From assembly GCA_037127315.1 (NCBI GenBank), contig JBBBDQ010001922.1:1922501-1986500 (forward strand): 64,000 bases of DNA, given 5' to 3'. This document shows, one piece after another, positions 1 through 9,960 of this stretch. Each line of letters begins with the position of its first letter. Positions within the stretch are counted from its first letter, which is position 1. This stretch comes from Ascarosepion bandense (lineage: Eukaryota > Mollusca > Cephalopoda > Sepiida > Sepiidae). The notes beneath the pieces are model-generated. The model was not told where the DNA came from. It worked only from the letters and a program-made list of their open reading frames with translations, and searched no databases. The position numbers and the translations under genes are program-made.

Positions 1-124
1 AAATGATGAACTTCTTTATGTATTGAACGGAACTTCGGTAAATAATTATATCTGTGTGAATCGATTAAGACCCCTTCCAGAGTGTAGTATTTTTGGGAAT
101 GATATTCTGTAACACTGTCTTCTC

Positions 125-240
125 TTTTTATACTATTTACATTATTGTCCTCATCTTTATTGCTATATTTACGACGTTTCGGCTATTGTACTTTCCGGCC
201 TTCTTCAGGTGCTAGGAATTTCGAACCGAACCCTTTATTA
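125..240 (-). mobile_element. PLE-like fragment with hammerhead-like core
   Basis: On the minus strand positions 208-176 read CTGAAGA, then a C/G-rich segment (GGCC…AGCC), then CGAAAC. This is the order of the conserved core of a hammerhead ribozyme (CUGANGA, stem II, GAAA). The same block recurs at 24.0-24.5 kb and, decayed, at 34.4 kb together with the same flank (a shared GAACCGAA word), so it belongs to a dispersed element. Hammerheads of this kind are known from terminal repeats of Penelope-like elements; the link to that class is inferred because no reverse transcriptase is attached here. Confidence 0.5.
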
Positions 241-671
241 CGATCACTAGGGTACATCATTCTGCGCACCGATGGCGGTACCACCTTGTTTGAGGTGAAA
301 CGATAAAAAAAAAGTGCCCTTGAGGACAACGGCCGAACAATGTAAAGGCTACCTCATCTCAGAAGTATAGACAAATTCTCTTTTTATAATGATTACATTT
401 TCTTACTACCATACAGTGATCAAAATGCTCAGATAATAATTATTTTCAGAACCAAATTGTGGATTTATTTAAGTAGATAATTTTTATCATAAAATTGAAA
501 AAGATAACTACCACTCATATCGAGTCAGATATTTGTTAGGAGGTGACTTAATCGTGAAAATTCTCAACCACTCACTCTTTGGTCAATGGACTATGTGGCC
601 AACAGACTCTTTGGTCAGTGAACTATGTAGGAGAAAGCAAAGATTTGATGAATAAAAGTACGGCGGCTTAA

Positions 672-1035
672 ATCATATCACCCCGAGCAAGGCGGTAACG
701 CCACTGATGCGCAGGGGGCTACGTAAAAGTGAAAAAATTGGAAAAGAGAAATCCTAAACAGGAAACAAGGGATGAGCTTCTACTCCAATTGAAAAAAAAA
801 AGGAAAAGAGTGAAAAGATTAGAAAAGAGAAAGCCGGAAACCACATCCTAAACAGGGAACAAGGGATGAGCCTCTACACCTGTTCAATAGACGTGGGTGG
901 AGTGTGAACCGGGCGATAGTTTAGTCTATCTACTCCAATTGAAAGAAAAAAAAAAGAAAAAAGAAAAGAGTGAAAAGATTGTGAAAAGAGAAAATCAGAA
1001 ACCACATCCTAAACAGGTAACAATGGATATAGGTC
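672..1035 (-). mobile_element. Family A VNTR retroposon, partial
   Basis: Begins with the shared tail block ATCACCCCGAGCAAGGCGG (the complement of the 3' end of family A) and continues into two to three degenerate units with the landmark words AAGCCGGAAACC, AACAGGGAACAAGGGATGAG and ACTCCAATTGAAAAA. Sense is the minus strand, judged by the A-rich 3' end seen in other copies (29.5, 46.3 and 55.5 kb). The first unit is internally deleted. No coding capacity was found. Confidence 0.75.
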
Positions 1036-1551
1036 TATGAAAACTATAAATCAGCCGATTTTGCGGCATAATTGCTATTGTGGGTGTGTGCAAAATTTAA
1101 AAAATGTTAATAGCTTTTTTCTTAATTATTACATCTTTTGCTTATATATAAAAAACCAAAAGTTTGTTCTTTCTCAATTCTCGACTTGATCGTCGTGTAA
1201 GGGATGGCATTGGCTCCGATGCCCTGGAATAAACCTCTAGGGCCATCACTGACAATGCGAATTTTATATTCACAACTGCGGTTACTTTTGCTGGGGCCAC
1301 GTAAATCCATGTCATTTCTTCAGTTCCCCTGACCATTTACAAGACGCTTGCAATCTCCGAATCTCTATAGTTGCCCCGAGTCACGTGTGTCTTTCATTTC
1401 CTATGTAAGATGAGAAGCTGTTCTGTTAATTCTCTCGACATAGCTGAACGAGAAATAAAGAAATTAAAATTTTGGTACATGGAACGTAATATTACGTCAT
1501 CCTTTTCTGATTGCTAAAAGGCGTTCTCGAATACACGGCACATTCTTTCTT

Positions 1552-1594
<43 letters not shown>

Positions 1595-1791
1595 TACACG
1601 CACGCACATATATAACAATATGAATAAAAACAAAAGGAAAACTTATTTCAGCCGGCGAGTTTCGTCTTTCGGACTTTATAAAAACAAATTAACATTTCTT
1701 TATTTATATTGCTCTTTTACCGATACATTCTATCTAAAACGTTTACGCACACGCACACATGGCTGCCGGCCGCACACACATATATGTTAGT
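1036..1791. other. Unassigned sequence with a (CT)n(CA)n microsatellite
   Basis: Positions 1550-1595 are a (TC)n-(AC)n compound microsatellite. Between 1140 and 1340 the minus strand has two overlapping short open frames of 62 and 64 codons with fairly balanced composition, but neither matches a family I recognise and they overlap in different frames. I see no other gene-like signal. Confidence 0.6.
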
Positions 1792-2063
1792 GAGTCAGTT
1801 AAGTGCCATACGTGATACACACTTGGGCGATCATGTCTCGAAACAGATATGACTGACTGGGTAGAAGATTATCCCTCAGTAGATTGCCATTGCCAACCAA
1901 GGCTATAGAACCCAATCTGTCCTGTTATTTAACCCATAACTGAAAGGAATAGACGGATTAATACCTTTCCCAAGGGTATTTGTGCGTAAGGAATTCAACT
2001 AGAATTCGAACTCGGCTCTCCGATTTCTCGTTCCGAGCCGATATCCACTGCGCCACAACGCAC
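1792..2063 (-). mobile_element. tRNA-derived SINE, near full length
   Basis: Read on the minus strand the copy starts with GTGCGTTGTGGCGCAGTGG, which contains an A-box-like promoter element, and about 35 bases later has a B-box-like GTTCGAATTC. The body then runs through AGGTATTAATCCGTC and ends at CACTTAACTGACTCAC. The flanks ATATGTTAGT (1782-1791) and ATATGTAAGT (2064-2073) look like a target-site duplication with one mismatch. The same SINE occurs at 6.0, 7.6, 8.5, 27.4 and 58.5 kb. tRNA-derived SINEs are well known in octopus and squid; the exact named family is not assigned. Confidence 0.85.
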
Positions 2064-2089
2064 ATATGTAAGTTTCGTTAAAAATGGCA

Positions 2090-2620
2090 AACAAGATACG
2101 GTGGCTACGTTATTCATATACTTTTTCATGTGATCATATATATTTTTTCTTATAAATTATATAAATATTATTCGAATGTTTTATTTATCCAAACATTTCG
2201 GCTATAATTTTAGCTATCATCAACGATGCATTTTATTTTAAATAAACTGAATATATACATTGTTTTATGTATCTCCATTGAGTTATAGGAACGTTTTATT
2301 TTCCAGACACGATCCTCACATTTTGATCGTGTTCATAATTGATATTATTGAGTGTTGTAAAATAAAATCTTTCTGTAACTATTGATTGGACAATATTGAC
2401 ACACCTAAAGCATTTCCTCCAACTACTACTCCCTAATTTTATAAATAACCATGAATTCATCTTATATTTTCAAAATAAGTCATTTCACCATTTATTTTAA
2501 CATATCTGATGAAGAATAGTATTGTTCTGAAGCATGACAATTTTTGTGTAGTGATATTATGCTTTTATAAATGATTGTAATAACAAAATTAGAATATATA
2601 TATATAAATAATAAATAGAT
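2090..2620. mobile_element. AT-rich repeat with two hammerhead-like hairpins
   Basis: Minus strand 2223-2196 reads TTGATGA, a short hairpin (TAGCT…AGCC) and GAAA. Plus strand 2506-2535 reads CTGATGA, a six-pair hairpin AGAATA-GTAT-TGTTCT, then GAAG. Both resemble hammerhead cores with one deviating base (U for C3 in the first, GAAG in the second). They are convergently oriented in unrelated AT-rich sequence. Assignment to Penelope-like terminal repeats is tentative. Confidence 0.35.
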
Positions 2621-3137
2621 TTTATTAATAATCTTAATTTAATTTTTTATTAATTTAGAAATAGCTTTTATTATTTTGATTTTTCTATTTAATCGCTATC
2701 AGTACGACTGATTTTTCATTCATGCTTCTTCGTGTGCGCGTGTCTTTCAGTATATTGCTTGCTCAATATCTTATTGCTTTGCTGATGACTTTTATAATGA
2801 AATTGATGTTTCTTAGTTAAAGCTACTTTTCTTAACTACCTGAGCATTTTGATCAAAGCTTACCAATACAAGAAAGCATTCATGAAGAAATGTTGACAAC
2901 TTTAAATTTAATTTGAAAAATCTAAAAATTGTTATAATTCATAATTCAATAAACTGCTGTTTGTGAAATAAATCATTTCTAAAACTTTTAAAGATATAGA
3001 AATGATATCATGAGGTTAATCTCGCTAATAAAGATTTTTTTCTTTTTTTGTCATGCGCCGATCTTTGAAATAAAGAAGCGATTGTGTAGTCTAATGAAGA
3101 ATAAAATAAACAGTTTTCGTCTGAGCAACGCCGAGTA

Positions 3138-3835
3138 TCTATTTATAAATAGAACTTTGTCTGTGTGTGTGTTTGTCTGTGTGTGTGTGTGTGTCCGTTA
3201 CCTATAGACTCCGAAACGGCTGAACCGATTTTCTTGAAAATTTACACAGTTGTATTAAAAGCGTCTGCGAGTGTTCTTAGCTAGGTTTTGTGTCGAGGTA
3301 CTCCCGATAAATATCGATAATCGAAAAAATCGGGTTATAGAAGGAGTGGTCCGATTTTAATAAAATTTAATATACTCATAGACAAAGACATAAGAAACGA
3401 CATTCAGAAGTTTCAATGTTGCAGTTATTACAATAATGCAGAAAATCGATAATATATATATATAAAAGGCAAGATGTTTGTGTGTGTGTCTGTTTATCTG
3501 CCTGTATGTTTGTATTTTTTCAGCCCTTTTATTTAAGTTTTTGCTTTGGGTTTGGCTCTAACTATATATAATTGTAGTTCTTAGTCTCAGCCATGATACC
3601 ATTTTTCTCAGATGACTTATTTAGCCTTCAAAATTCAGTTTACGACGAAAAAAATTTATTTGATATCGATAACAGGAAATCAAAATTTGATTTACATTCA
3701 TTCATTTTTCCTTTAGTCTAAACAATTATTGCTTTTTAATCTTTCGTGCCAACGTTCAAAGAGTCTGAGCTCCAGGACCATAGATTAGTTTTAAAGCTTT
3801 CATCACACCTGAGCAACGCCGGGCTATACTGCTAG
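3138..3835 (+). mobile_element. Non-autonomous Helitron
   Basis: The copy starts with TC after an A (3137/3138), carries near its 5' end a (TG)n stretch followed by CCGTTACCTATAGACTCC and GGCTGAACCGATTTTC, and ends with a GC-rich segment GAGCAACGCCGGGC and terminal CTAG followed by T (3832-3836). 5'-TC, 3'-CTRR and insertion between A and T are the hallmarks of Helitrons. About 0.7 kb long and non-coding, so it must rely on an autonomous partner. Just upstream (3121-3137) the words CTGAGCAACGCCGAG repeat the 3' terminal hairpin, so this copy may have inserted at, or arisen next to, another Helitron end. Confidence 0.75.
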
Positions 3836-4481
3836 TCCTTACTATTATCACCTGAAATTAAAGTATTCTCCTTACTGGTTTTTCCTTCTTTTATTTCAAT
3901 GTCTTTCTTGTCGTTTTCTTTGTTATGGCTGATGTTTTGGCGGATATTGTTCTATCTGCGTCTCTTGTGGCTTTGTAAACCTTTCGGTTGTCGATATTCT
4001 ATTACCATTTTCTACCCAACAAACAATGATTTCTCAGTTCATTTCTGGCTAGTATTCTATCTGTCTTTCATATATTCTTCTTTCACTGATAAAACTGCCG
4101 TCAGGTTTGTTCGCTTCTGTCCCACCTGCTCAAAACTGATTCTGGCAATCGCCATATTGTTCTAAGCACGAAGCGCCTACAACCAGAAGGTTTCATGTCG
4201 TCACCCGTTGAGAACCTTAATACACACGTACATACATGTATACATATACATATGCACACACAAAGGCACAAATATGCACATTTACGTATAAATACTCACG
4301 CTTGTACGCATTAATACACACATGCAAACATAGGAACACAGTGACAATATTACACACGTTTAGTGTTCGGCATTCCCTGGGATACATATAAACTGATGGC
4401 GTTATTTAGTGCGTTCAAAAGTATTATAAGAACCAGATTAGAACAAATACTGATTTAAATGTCTTTATAAAATCACTTCCA
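3836..4481. other. No recognised element
   Basis: An 88-codon open frame (3899-4165, +) is hydrophobic but has no recognisable family and sits in T-rich sequence, so I do not call it a gene. 4200-4350 is rich in ACACAC/ATACAT dinucleotides. Confidence 0.5.
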
Positions 4482-4855
4482 CTGAAGCAATTGAAATGTG
4501 GTTCTACAGAAGGATACTGCGGATATCATGGATCGAGCATGTGAGCAATGATGAGGTCTTGGAAATGATGGAAACGAAAAGGAAATTAATACTGAGTATC
4601 AGGAAAAGACAGCTGAAGTTCCTGGGACATGTGATGAGGAAGGAAGGCTTAGGGAATCTGCTACTCACAGGTCAGATAAAGGGGAAAAGAGACATGGGAA
4701 AGCAGCGGATAACATATATGACGGACCTAATCAGGTGGATGATGGGACGGGGGTTGCGTAGTGTAACAAAAGAAAGCGTGCTAACAGCCACCAGGGATAA
4801 GGAGATGTCGAAAGCCATGATTAAGGACAAGGCACATAAAGAAAGAAGATGTTCT
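4482..4855 (+). pseudogene. RTE-type LINE, 3' end of ORF2
   Basis: The frame encodes the C-terminal tail of an RTE-clade non-LTR retrotransposon polyprotein: EMWFYRRILRISWIEHV, then a basic region with LKFLGHVMRKEG and a KGKRDMGKQR segment. The same order (WCYRRML…GHxMRR…GRRRRGRQR) is typical of RTE/BovB tails after the reverse transcriptase. Only about 120 codons remain, so the copy is strongly 5' truncated, as usual for LINE insertions. The stop lies at 4856-4858, next to a GAAAGAAG stretch that is the remnant of the (AAG)n tail seen in other copies. Confidence 0.85.
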
Positions 4856-4858
4856 TAA

Positions 4859-5117
4859 AATGTTCATATTCACCGTTCACAAGCTAAATTAAAAATATTT
4901 AACCATTACATATAATCAAAAGCTGACAACAAGTTTTCACATGCCTACTCTTATTAACAAGATATGCTTTTTCTTGAGTAGTCGGTCTTATTCAGGAAAA
5001 GCAATAATTACCAGTTTTTTTTTTGTGAAAACACAATCCACATTTATAACGAAAGGATTCCCTGCTCTTTCTATTGAAAAGAATTTTGTTAAACGAACGA
5101 TTGTTGCCTAAATGTAT

Positions 5118-5159
<42 letters not shown>

Positions 5160-5760
5160 CTGTAAATTCATAGCCATTTTCAACATGTCAGTTTAAGACA
5201 TGCATTCTCAACCCATTTAATCAAATAATAAGGAAAAATTCTCATGCTGAAGGCAGGGGCTAGTAAAGGAAGAGGTTGGGTAATATTGGCTATTATAGAG
5301 TCAAGCTACAGGAATCTTAGGAGTCATTTCTCTTATGGTAGTGGGAGGCATGTGGCTTGACCATTGGGTTAGTAGTGGTAGGTATGAGGGAAAGGTTACT
5401 GATTCGCCAAATTTAAAAAAAACATTATTGTAACTAAATGGAAGAATGAGATAATTATTGCAATTTAAATTTATACCGGTGACGACACATACTAATGATT
5501 TCTCTACGTTTATTCAGAAGTACATTCTGATACTGAAATTTCAAAATCTTATTTTTTCTGTTAAACATAGGTTACATCTGGCCCTTAAACTATTAGGAGT
5601 GGTTACCTTGCCTATCAGCTTCCACTTTATTTGTGGATTTAGGTTATTCTCTTTCAATTCCCAGCATTGCAAAGGGCTGTTTGATACCTTAAAGTAGGGT
5701 TAGTGAAGGACTGCCTGTGAGTGGTTCAAAATTCCCGCCGCTGGTTAAAAAGAGACAAGA
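4859..5760. other. Unassigned AT-rich sequence with (AT)n at 5120-5157
   Basis: Contains one (AT)n microsatellite of about 38 bp. A 79-codon frame at 5458-5697 has no recognised family. Nothing else is supported. Confidence 0.6.
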
Positions 5761-5785
5761 GGAAAATATGTACTTAGCCGAAGCT

Positions 5786-5812
5786 TTTCGTCCTCTGTGG
5801 TACTTTATCAAA
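5786..5812 (-). other. Hammerhead-like hairpin, family 4 (inverted partner)
   Basis: Minus strand reads TTTGATAA, a short spacer ending AGAGGA, then CGAAAAG. It is the inverted counterpart of the block at 6391-6421 (TTGATAA…TCC…GGACGAAACGC). The two face each other across about 580 bp that include a SINE. Core base G8 is replaced by A, so activity is doubtful. Confidence 0.35.
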
Positions 5813-5984
5813 GCAAAGTAGGATTCATTTATTCACAGTCTGGCAAAATGTAAGCGAGTAACATTCAAGTATATTTTTAAATTAGTTTCTTGAATATTAC
5901 ACGCTTACTTTCAGCCAAACATTGAATAATAACACTTTGTGTCATCCATATGTTTTGACTGACCTTTAAGGCACCTAATGAATG

Positions 5985-6285
5985 CGGATGTACATCATGG
6001 TGCAGTGGATATCGGCTCGGAACGAGAAATCGGGGAAGCCGAGTTCGAATTCCAGTCGAATTTCTTGCATTCATTTACGCGCAAATATCCTTGGGAAACG
6101 TATTAATCCGTCTCTTCCCTCCAGTTATGGGTTAAATAATAGGACAGATTGGGTTCTGTAGCCTTGGTCGGCAACCAGTCTACCGCAGAAAGCAATGGCA
6201 ACCTACTGTGGGATTATCTTCTGCCCAGTCAGTCATGTCTGTTTCGAGACATGATCACTCAAGCGTGTATCACGTATGACACTTA
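5985..6285 (+). mobile_element. tRNA-derived SINE, full length with TSD
   Basis: Starts CGGATGTACATCATGGTGCA with A-box-like GTGGATATCGG and B-box-like GAGTTCGAATTCC, passes through TTAATCCGTCTCTTCCCTCC and TCATGTCTGTTTCGAGACATG (an internal palindrome) and ends CGTATGACACTT. It is flanked by AATGAATG at 5977-5984 and 6286-6293, an 8-bp target-site duplication. Retrotransposed by a LINE partner. Confidence 0.9.
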
Positions 6286-6390
6286 AATGAATGAGTATTT
6301 ATGAACGTTCTCAAGTTTAAAACACTTGATAAACTTATTTCATCCCTGCTTTTCTATAGAGACATACGCAACAAATAAATTTTATATTTG

Positions 6391-6421
6391 CCTTGATAAA
6401 ATCCATCAGAGGACGAAACGC
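6391..6421 (+). other. Hammerhead-like hairpin, family 4
   Basis: CTTGATAAAATCC, four-base loop region, then GGACGAAACGC. The stem TCC/GGA followed by CGAAAC matches a hammerhead stem II and GAAA strand; the upstream strand reads TTGATAA rather than CTGATGA. A third copy lies at 63.58 kb with the same AGGACGAAACGC word. Confidence 0.35.
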
Positions 6422-6479
6422 AACAAATTTATTAAAATGCAAAAGGGTTACTTGTAGTGAAAGAGAATGGGAAGTATTT

Positions 6480-6585
6480 CGGTGAAGGAATCAGAAACCC
6501 AGTTGTAAACAGGAAACAAGGGATAAACCTCTACTCCTGTTCAAAAGACTGAGCAAGGAGTGTTAACCAGGAGATAGGCAAATCT
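6480..6585 (-). mobile_element. Family A fragment
   Basis: Degenerate single unit: AAACAGGAAACAAGGGAT, then ACTCCTGTTCAA, then a decayed GGAGTGTTAACCAGGAGATAG. It matches the unit of the 41.3-kb copy word by word with substitutions. It runs into a (TC)n-(AC)n microsatellite at 6590-6632. Confidence 0.6.
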
Positions 6586-6601
6586 CTGTCTGTCTCTCTC
6601 T

Positions 6602-6633
<32 letters not shown>

Positions 6634-6639
6634 TACACG

Positions 6640-7404
6640 ATTCATAAGAGAAAGCAATGTCCAAAATTAAATAAGAATAAAAATTAGAAATAAAATGAAG
6701 AATAACTAACGAATAAAAATAAATACCTTATAAGTAAATAAGTTCGGGATTATAAACGACCTAAAATATTAGCCTTAAATAAAAAACACAGAAAACTGAT
6801 TTTATGTTTTTTTTCTACTTCCCATAGGCTGCCAACGGATTGTGTAAATGTACAGACCCCATCCATTAAATAACCATGGCCCGACAAATGCATAAGAAAA
6901 AAATGCATGCAATATTAAGTAAAATACTATTTGAAGCAAGGTTTCGTGAGTTCAAGAGGTATGAACTGTGGGATACAGACGCTTGGAATAAATAAATGAT
7001 CGAGAAAAATACTATGGAGCTGCATTCTAATAAGCGAGAATTTATCATAGGACCGACAGAAATACGTCAGATGCTGTGAAGTTTGTAGAGAAAATGTCTG
7101 CTGTTTTGGACGATACATAAAAAGTGATGTTTGAAGAAAGTTGATTACAATAGATGGAAACTTGACTAGTGCCATAAAAGATTCAGTTGCTAAAGGACAA
7201 ATTGATAACAAAGTGAGATGTATGTGAAGGGTTTTTAGCATGACTTTAGCTTCATACCACAAATCAGTATGCAAGAGAACAGAATGATAAATGTTTGGTC
7301 GGCTAAAAGATCTGACTTAAATATCACCGAGCAGCGAGATTAACAAGAGAGAACGGCATCTCATACCCGTGAGGTTGGTGAAATATTTGTACGTATCACT
7401 TAAA
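6640..7404. other. No recognised element
   Basis: AT-rich. A 115-codon minus-strand frame (6927-7274) has no recognised motif and its opposite strand is similarly open for stretches, so I do not call it. Nothing else stands out. Confidence 0.5.
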
Positions 7405-8045
7405 AGAAAAAAACTATTCACTTCACCCCAATCAAGGCTGGGATGCCGTTATTACGCAGGGGTTTACAGTGGCTACAAGGAGTGGAATTGGAACAGACTA
7501 CTGAGAATAAGAAGGATCCAGGAAAAAGCAAAAGATAAATTGGATTCAAGAAGACAGAAGATGGCGATTGATGTTGCATTTAAATTTTTGAAGATTGTAT
7601 CTATCAGAGATATATCAACGGATATCGACCAGAAATAAGAGAGCCGACTTCAAATTCCAGTCGGATTAATTTCATTTACTTACGCACAATCACCCTTGGA
7701 AAAGGTATTACTGTGTCTTTTCTCCATATCGCTATGGGTTAAATAGCAGAGCAAATTGGGTGTATATTAGATAGCAACCAGTCTACTGCAGAAAGTATGG
7801 TAAACTACTGCGGGAAAATATTCTACCTATTTAGTCATGTCACTTTCGAGACATTATCGCCCAAAGCGTGTATCACGTATGGCACTTAATTGACTGTCTG
7901 AATTATGAAGGAAGCAAGTAAACGGAAGGGAGTTCCACAGGAGAGAGATCCGTAGAAGTGACGGTTTTGACGATATTTGCTCGTTTAATTTATAACGTCA
8001 GACTATTTAAGCTCGATAAATTTCTATAGGGAGGTAGCAGGTGCC
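7405..8045 (-). mobile_element. Family B retroposon interrupted by a SINE
   Basis: 7415-7615 carries the family B head (TTCACCCCAATCAAGGC…TACGCAGGGG) and its body up to TTGCATTTAAATTTTTGAAGAT; the body resumes at about 7905 with GGAAGCAAGTAAACGGAAGG and AGTTCCACAGG. In intact copies (25.1 and 43.8 kb) these two parts are contiguous (GGAGATTGTA…GCAAGTATA…GGAGTTCCACAGG), so the sequence in between is a younger insertion. Confidence 0.75.
7618..7900 (+). mobile_element. tRNA-derived SINE nested in family B
   Basis: Reads ACGGATATCGACC, GCCGACTTCAAATTCCAGTC (decayed B box), GGAAAAGGTATTACTGTGTC and TGTATCACGTATGGCACTTAA. The tRNA head is partly lost at the 5' side. Its position inside a split family B copy dates it as younger than that copy. 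Confidence 0.75.
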
Positions 8046-8393
8046 GAAGTTTTATTTATATATTTAATTTGGGTACGGATATCAGGAATAAATATTTACT
8101 GTTAATCAATTTTTTTTTTTTGGCTTGTCTGAGAATCAGTGCAAAGAAAGCTTCGCTGACGATGAAATAAAATGATTTCTTGGGTCAGGCATTAAAGATT
8201 AATCACCACCTCACGAGAGTAAATGAGATAAATTGAGAGGTTTAAATTAAGGATGTATGTACGTACATGAAGGTAGAACCATCCACTGTAGACAGTGTCA
8301 TGAAAATAACCTTCTTCTCAATTGCAATAAGAAATTGTTGCATCGGAAGCAGAGCCACAGTAAAATGTTAAAAGCCTCTTCTCATTCTATAGG

Positions 8394-8513
8394 GCTTACG
8401 GCCATATCACGTTGAATACACCGGTTCTCGTTCGATCACCGAAGTTATGCAACGTTGATCCTGGTCAGTACTTAGATGGGTGACCGCTTGGGAATACCAG
8501 GTGCTGTAAGCGT
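8394..8513 (+). rRNA. 5S rRNA copy, probably pseudogene or SINE head
   Basis: About 120 bp reading GCTTACGGCCATATCACGTT, then CACCGGTTCTCGTTCGATC, CCGAAGTTATGCAACG, and CAGTACTTAGATGGGTGACC, GCTTGGGAATACCAGG and GTGCTGTAAGC. The two ends (GCTTACGG / CTGTAAGC) pair as 5S helix I, and the internal control region (A box, intermediate element, C box) is largely kept. Differences from the usual animal 5S include AAGTTATGC for AAGTTAAGC and TTGATCCTGGTC for the usual GGGCCCGGTC-type segment. Only TTT follows, with no good T-run terminator, and a tRNA-SINE starts within 10 bases. I therefore favour a retroposed or composite copy over a functional gene. Confidence 0.88.
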
Positions 8514-8521
8514 TTAGTGAC

Positions 8522-8680
8522 GGATGTGCGTTGTGGTGCAGTGGATATCGGCTCGGAAAGAGAAATCGGCGTGCCGAGTTCGAATTCCAGTTGAATAATG
8601 TGCATTCATTTAAGCACTGGTACCCTTGGGAAAGGTATTAATCCGTCCCTTCCCTCCAGTTATAGGTTAAATAACAGGGT
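8522..8680 (+). mobile_element. tRNA-derived SINE directly after the 5S copy
   Basis: GGATGTGCGTTGTGGTGCAG with A-box-like GTGGTGCAGTGG (8532-8543) and B-box-like GAGTTCGAATTCC (8576-8588), then TTAATCCGTCCCTTCCCTCC. The 3' half after TTATAGGTTAAATAACAGG is missing or replaced, so the copy is 3' truncated where family C starts. The head is the best preserved of the window. Confidence 0.88.
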
Positions 8681-8689
8681 AGGACTTGG

Positions 8690-9105
8690 GGACCCTGCCC
8701 TTAAAAAACAAATTCCAATGAATCTTGATACACGAAAGGGAAAAGTATTGCTAGACACAAAACTTATTTAAAAATCAACAATAAATTGTTGAAAGAAAAA
8801 GGTATTACCAGCAATAAATAAATAAAATTTTAGTTGGCAATAAATTACCCGCCGAAGTTGATATGCCATAAAACAAAACAACCAACAAAATCACTCTATA
8901 GAGTGTACCAGAAATATAATGCAATACCGTTATCTTAAAATTGTTGTCCAGAGTATGACAACAAATTACATCCGACGGCAAGGCCTCTGATGGGGTGGTC
9001 TTTTGGGGTGTGTAACCACCTTATAATTACTGTTGTTCCTCGGTCCAGCATGAACCTAAGTGGTAGAACCTTTTTAGAATCCCAGCTATGGGCAAAAAAT
9101 AAATA
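8690..9105 (-). mobile_element. Family C element, terminal part
   Basis: Contains CCGACGGCAAGGCCTCTGAT, a TGTTGTTCCTCGGTCCAGC segment and AGAATCCCAGCTATGGGC. These are the complement of words in the 31.5- and 62.0-kb copies (GCCTTGCTGCCGGATG, GGACCTGGGAAC, CCATAGCTGGGACC). The upstream part 8800-8900 has AATAAATTACCCGCC and GATATGCCATAAAACAAA, the motif that is tandemly expanded just downstream. Non-coding; class unknown. Confidence 0.65.
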
Positions 9106-9119
9106 ACAGCGATAGATTT

Positions 9120-9960
9120 TGAAGAAAACAATAAAAACAAGTAATATATTTGCCTCTCTACCAAAACCCCTTTACAAATATACATCAAAGAAACCTGATC
9201 TACAAACTGATTATTTACAAAGGATACATTTATTTATAAGAACCTATCCTAAAAATTTTGACGGAAATAGATAGCCATTATGATGTTCATATACAGTAAA
9301 ACAAATTAAACCCAAAACCTGATCTACAAATTAATTTCTTAGAAATGATTCATTTATTTATAAGAACCTATCCTAAAAATTTTGTCGGCATTAAATAACC
9401 CATTTTGATGTTGATATACCGTAAAACAAATTAAACCCAAAACCTGATCTACAAATTAATTTCTTAGAAAGGATTCATTTATTTATAAGAACTTACCCTA
9501 AAAATTTTGTCGGCAATAAATAACCCATTGAGATGTTGATATACCATAAAACAAAGAAAACCCAAAACCTGATCTACAAATTGATTGCTTACAAAGGATA
9601 CATTTATTTATACGAACGTATCCTAAAATAAAAATTGTCTGCAATAAATAACCCATTGAGATGTTGATATGCCTTAAAACAAATTAAATCCAAAGCCTGA
9701 TCTACAAACTAATTTCTTACACAGAACACATATTCTGTTTATACGAACCTATTCTAAAAATCTTGTCGGCATTAAATAACGCATTGATATTGATATGCCT
9801 TAAAACAAAATAAACCCAAAATCTGATGTATAAATTGACTTCTTACAATGAATACATATGCTTTTTATACGAACCTGTTCTAAAAATCTTTTCAGCATTA
9901 AATAACCTTTTAGATGTTGATATGCGGTAAAACAAGGTAAACCAAACTGTTGTAATTTTC
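9120..9960. repeat. Degenerate tandem repeat, unit about 123 bp, six to seven copies
   Basis: The phrase CCTGATCTACAAA recurs near 9193, 9319, 9441, 9568 and 9697, with a decayed copy near 9820. Each is followed by TTATTTATAAGAACCTATCC or a variant, then AAATTTTGTCGGC, AATAAATAACCCATT, GATGTTGATATGCC and TAAAACAAA. Copies differ at many positions, so the array is old. The last unit fades at about 9950. Confidence 0.85.

Noticed and set aside
1122..1336. Two short minus-strand frames, one with a GLFQGIGAN word reminiscent of a mitochondrial carrier
   Set aside because: A single short word, no flanking carrier motif (PxDxxK/R), frames overlap each other; chance is more likely.
3899..4165. Hydrophobic 88-codon frame as a membrane protein gene
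   Set aside because: T-rich sequence gives Phe/Leu-rich frames by default; no homologous family or splice context seen.
8394..8513. Functional 5S rRNA gene
   Set aside because: Conserved, but core substitutions, no T-run terminator and a SINE within 10 bases favour a pseudogene or composite SINE.
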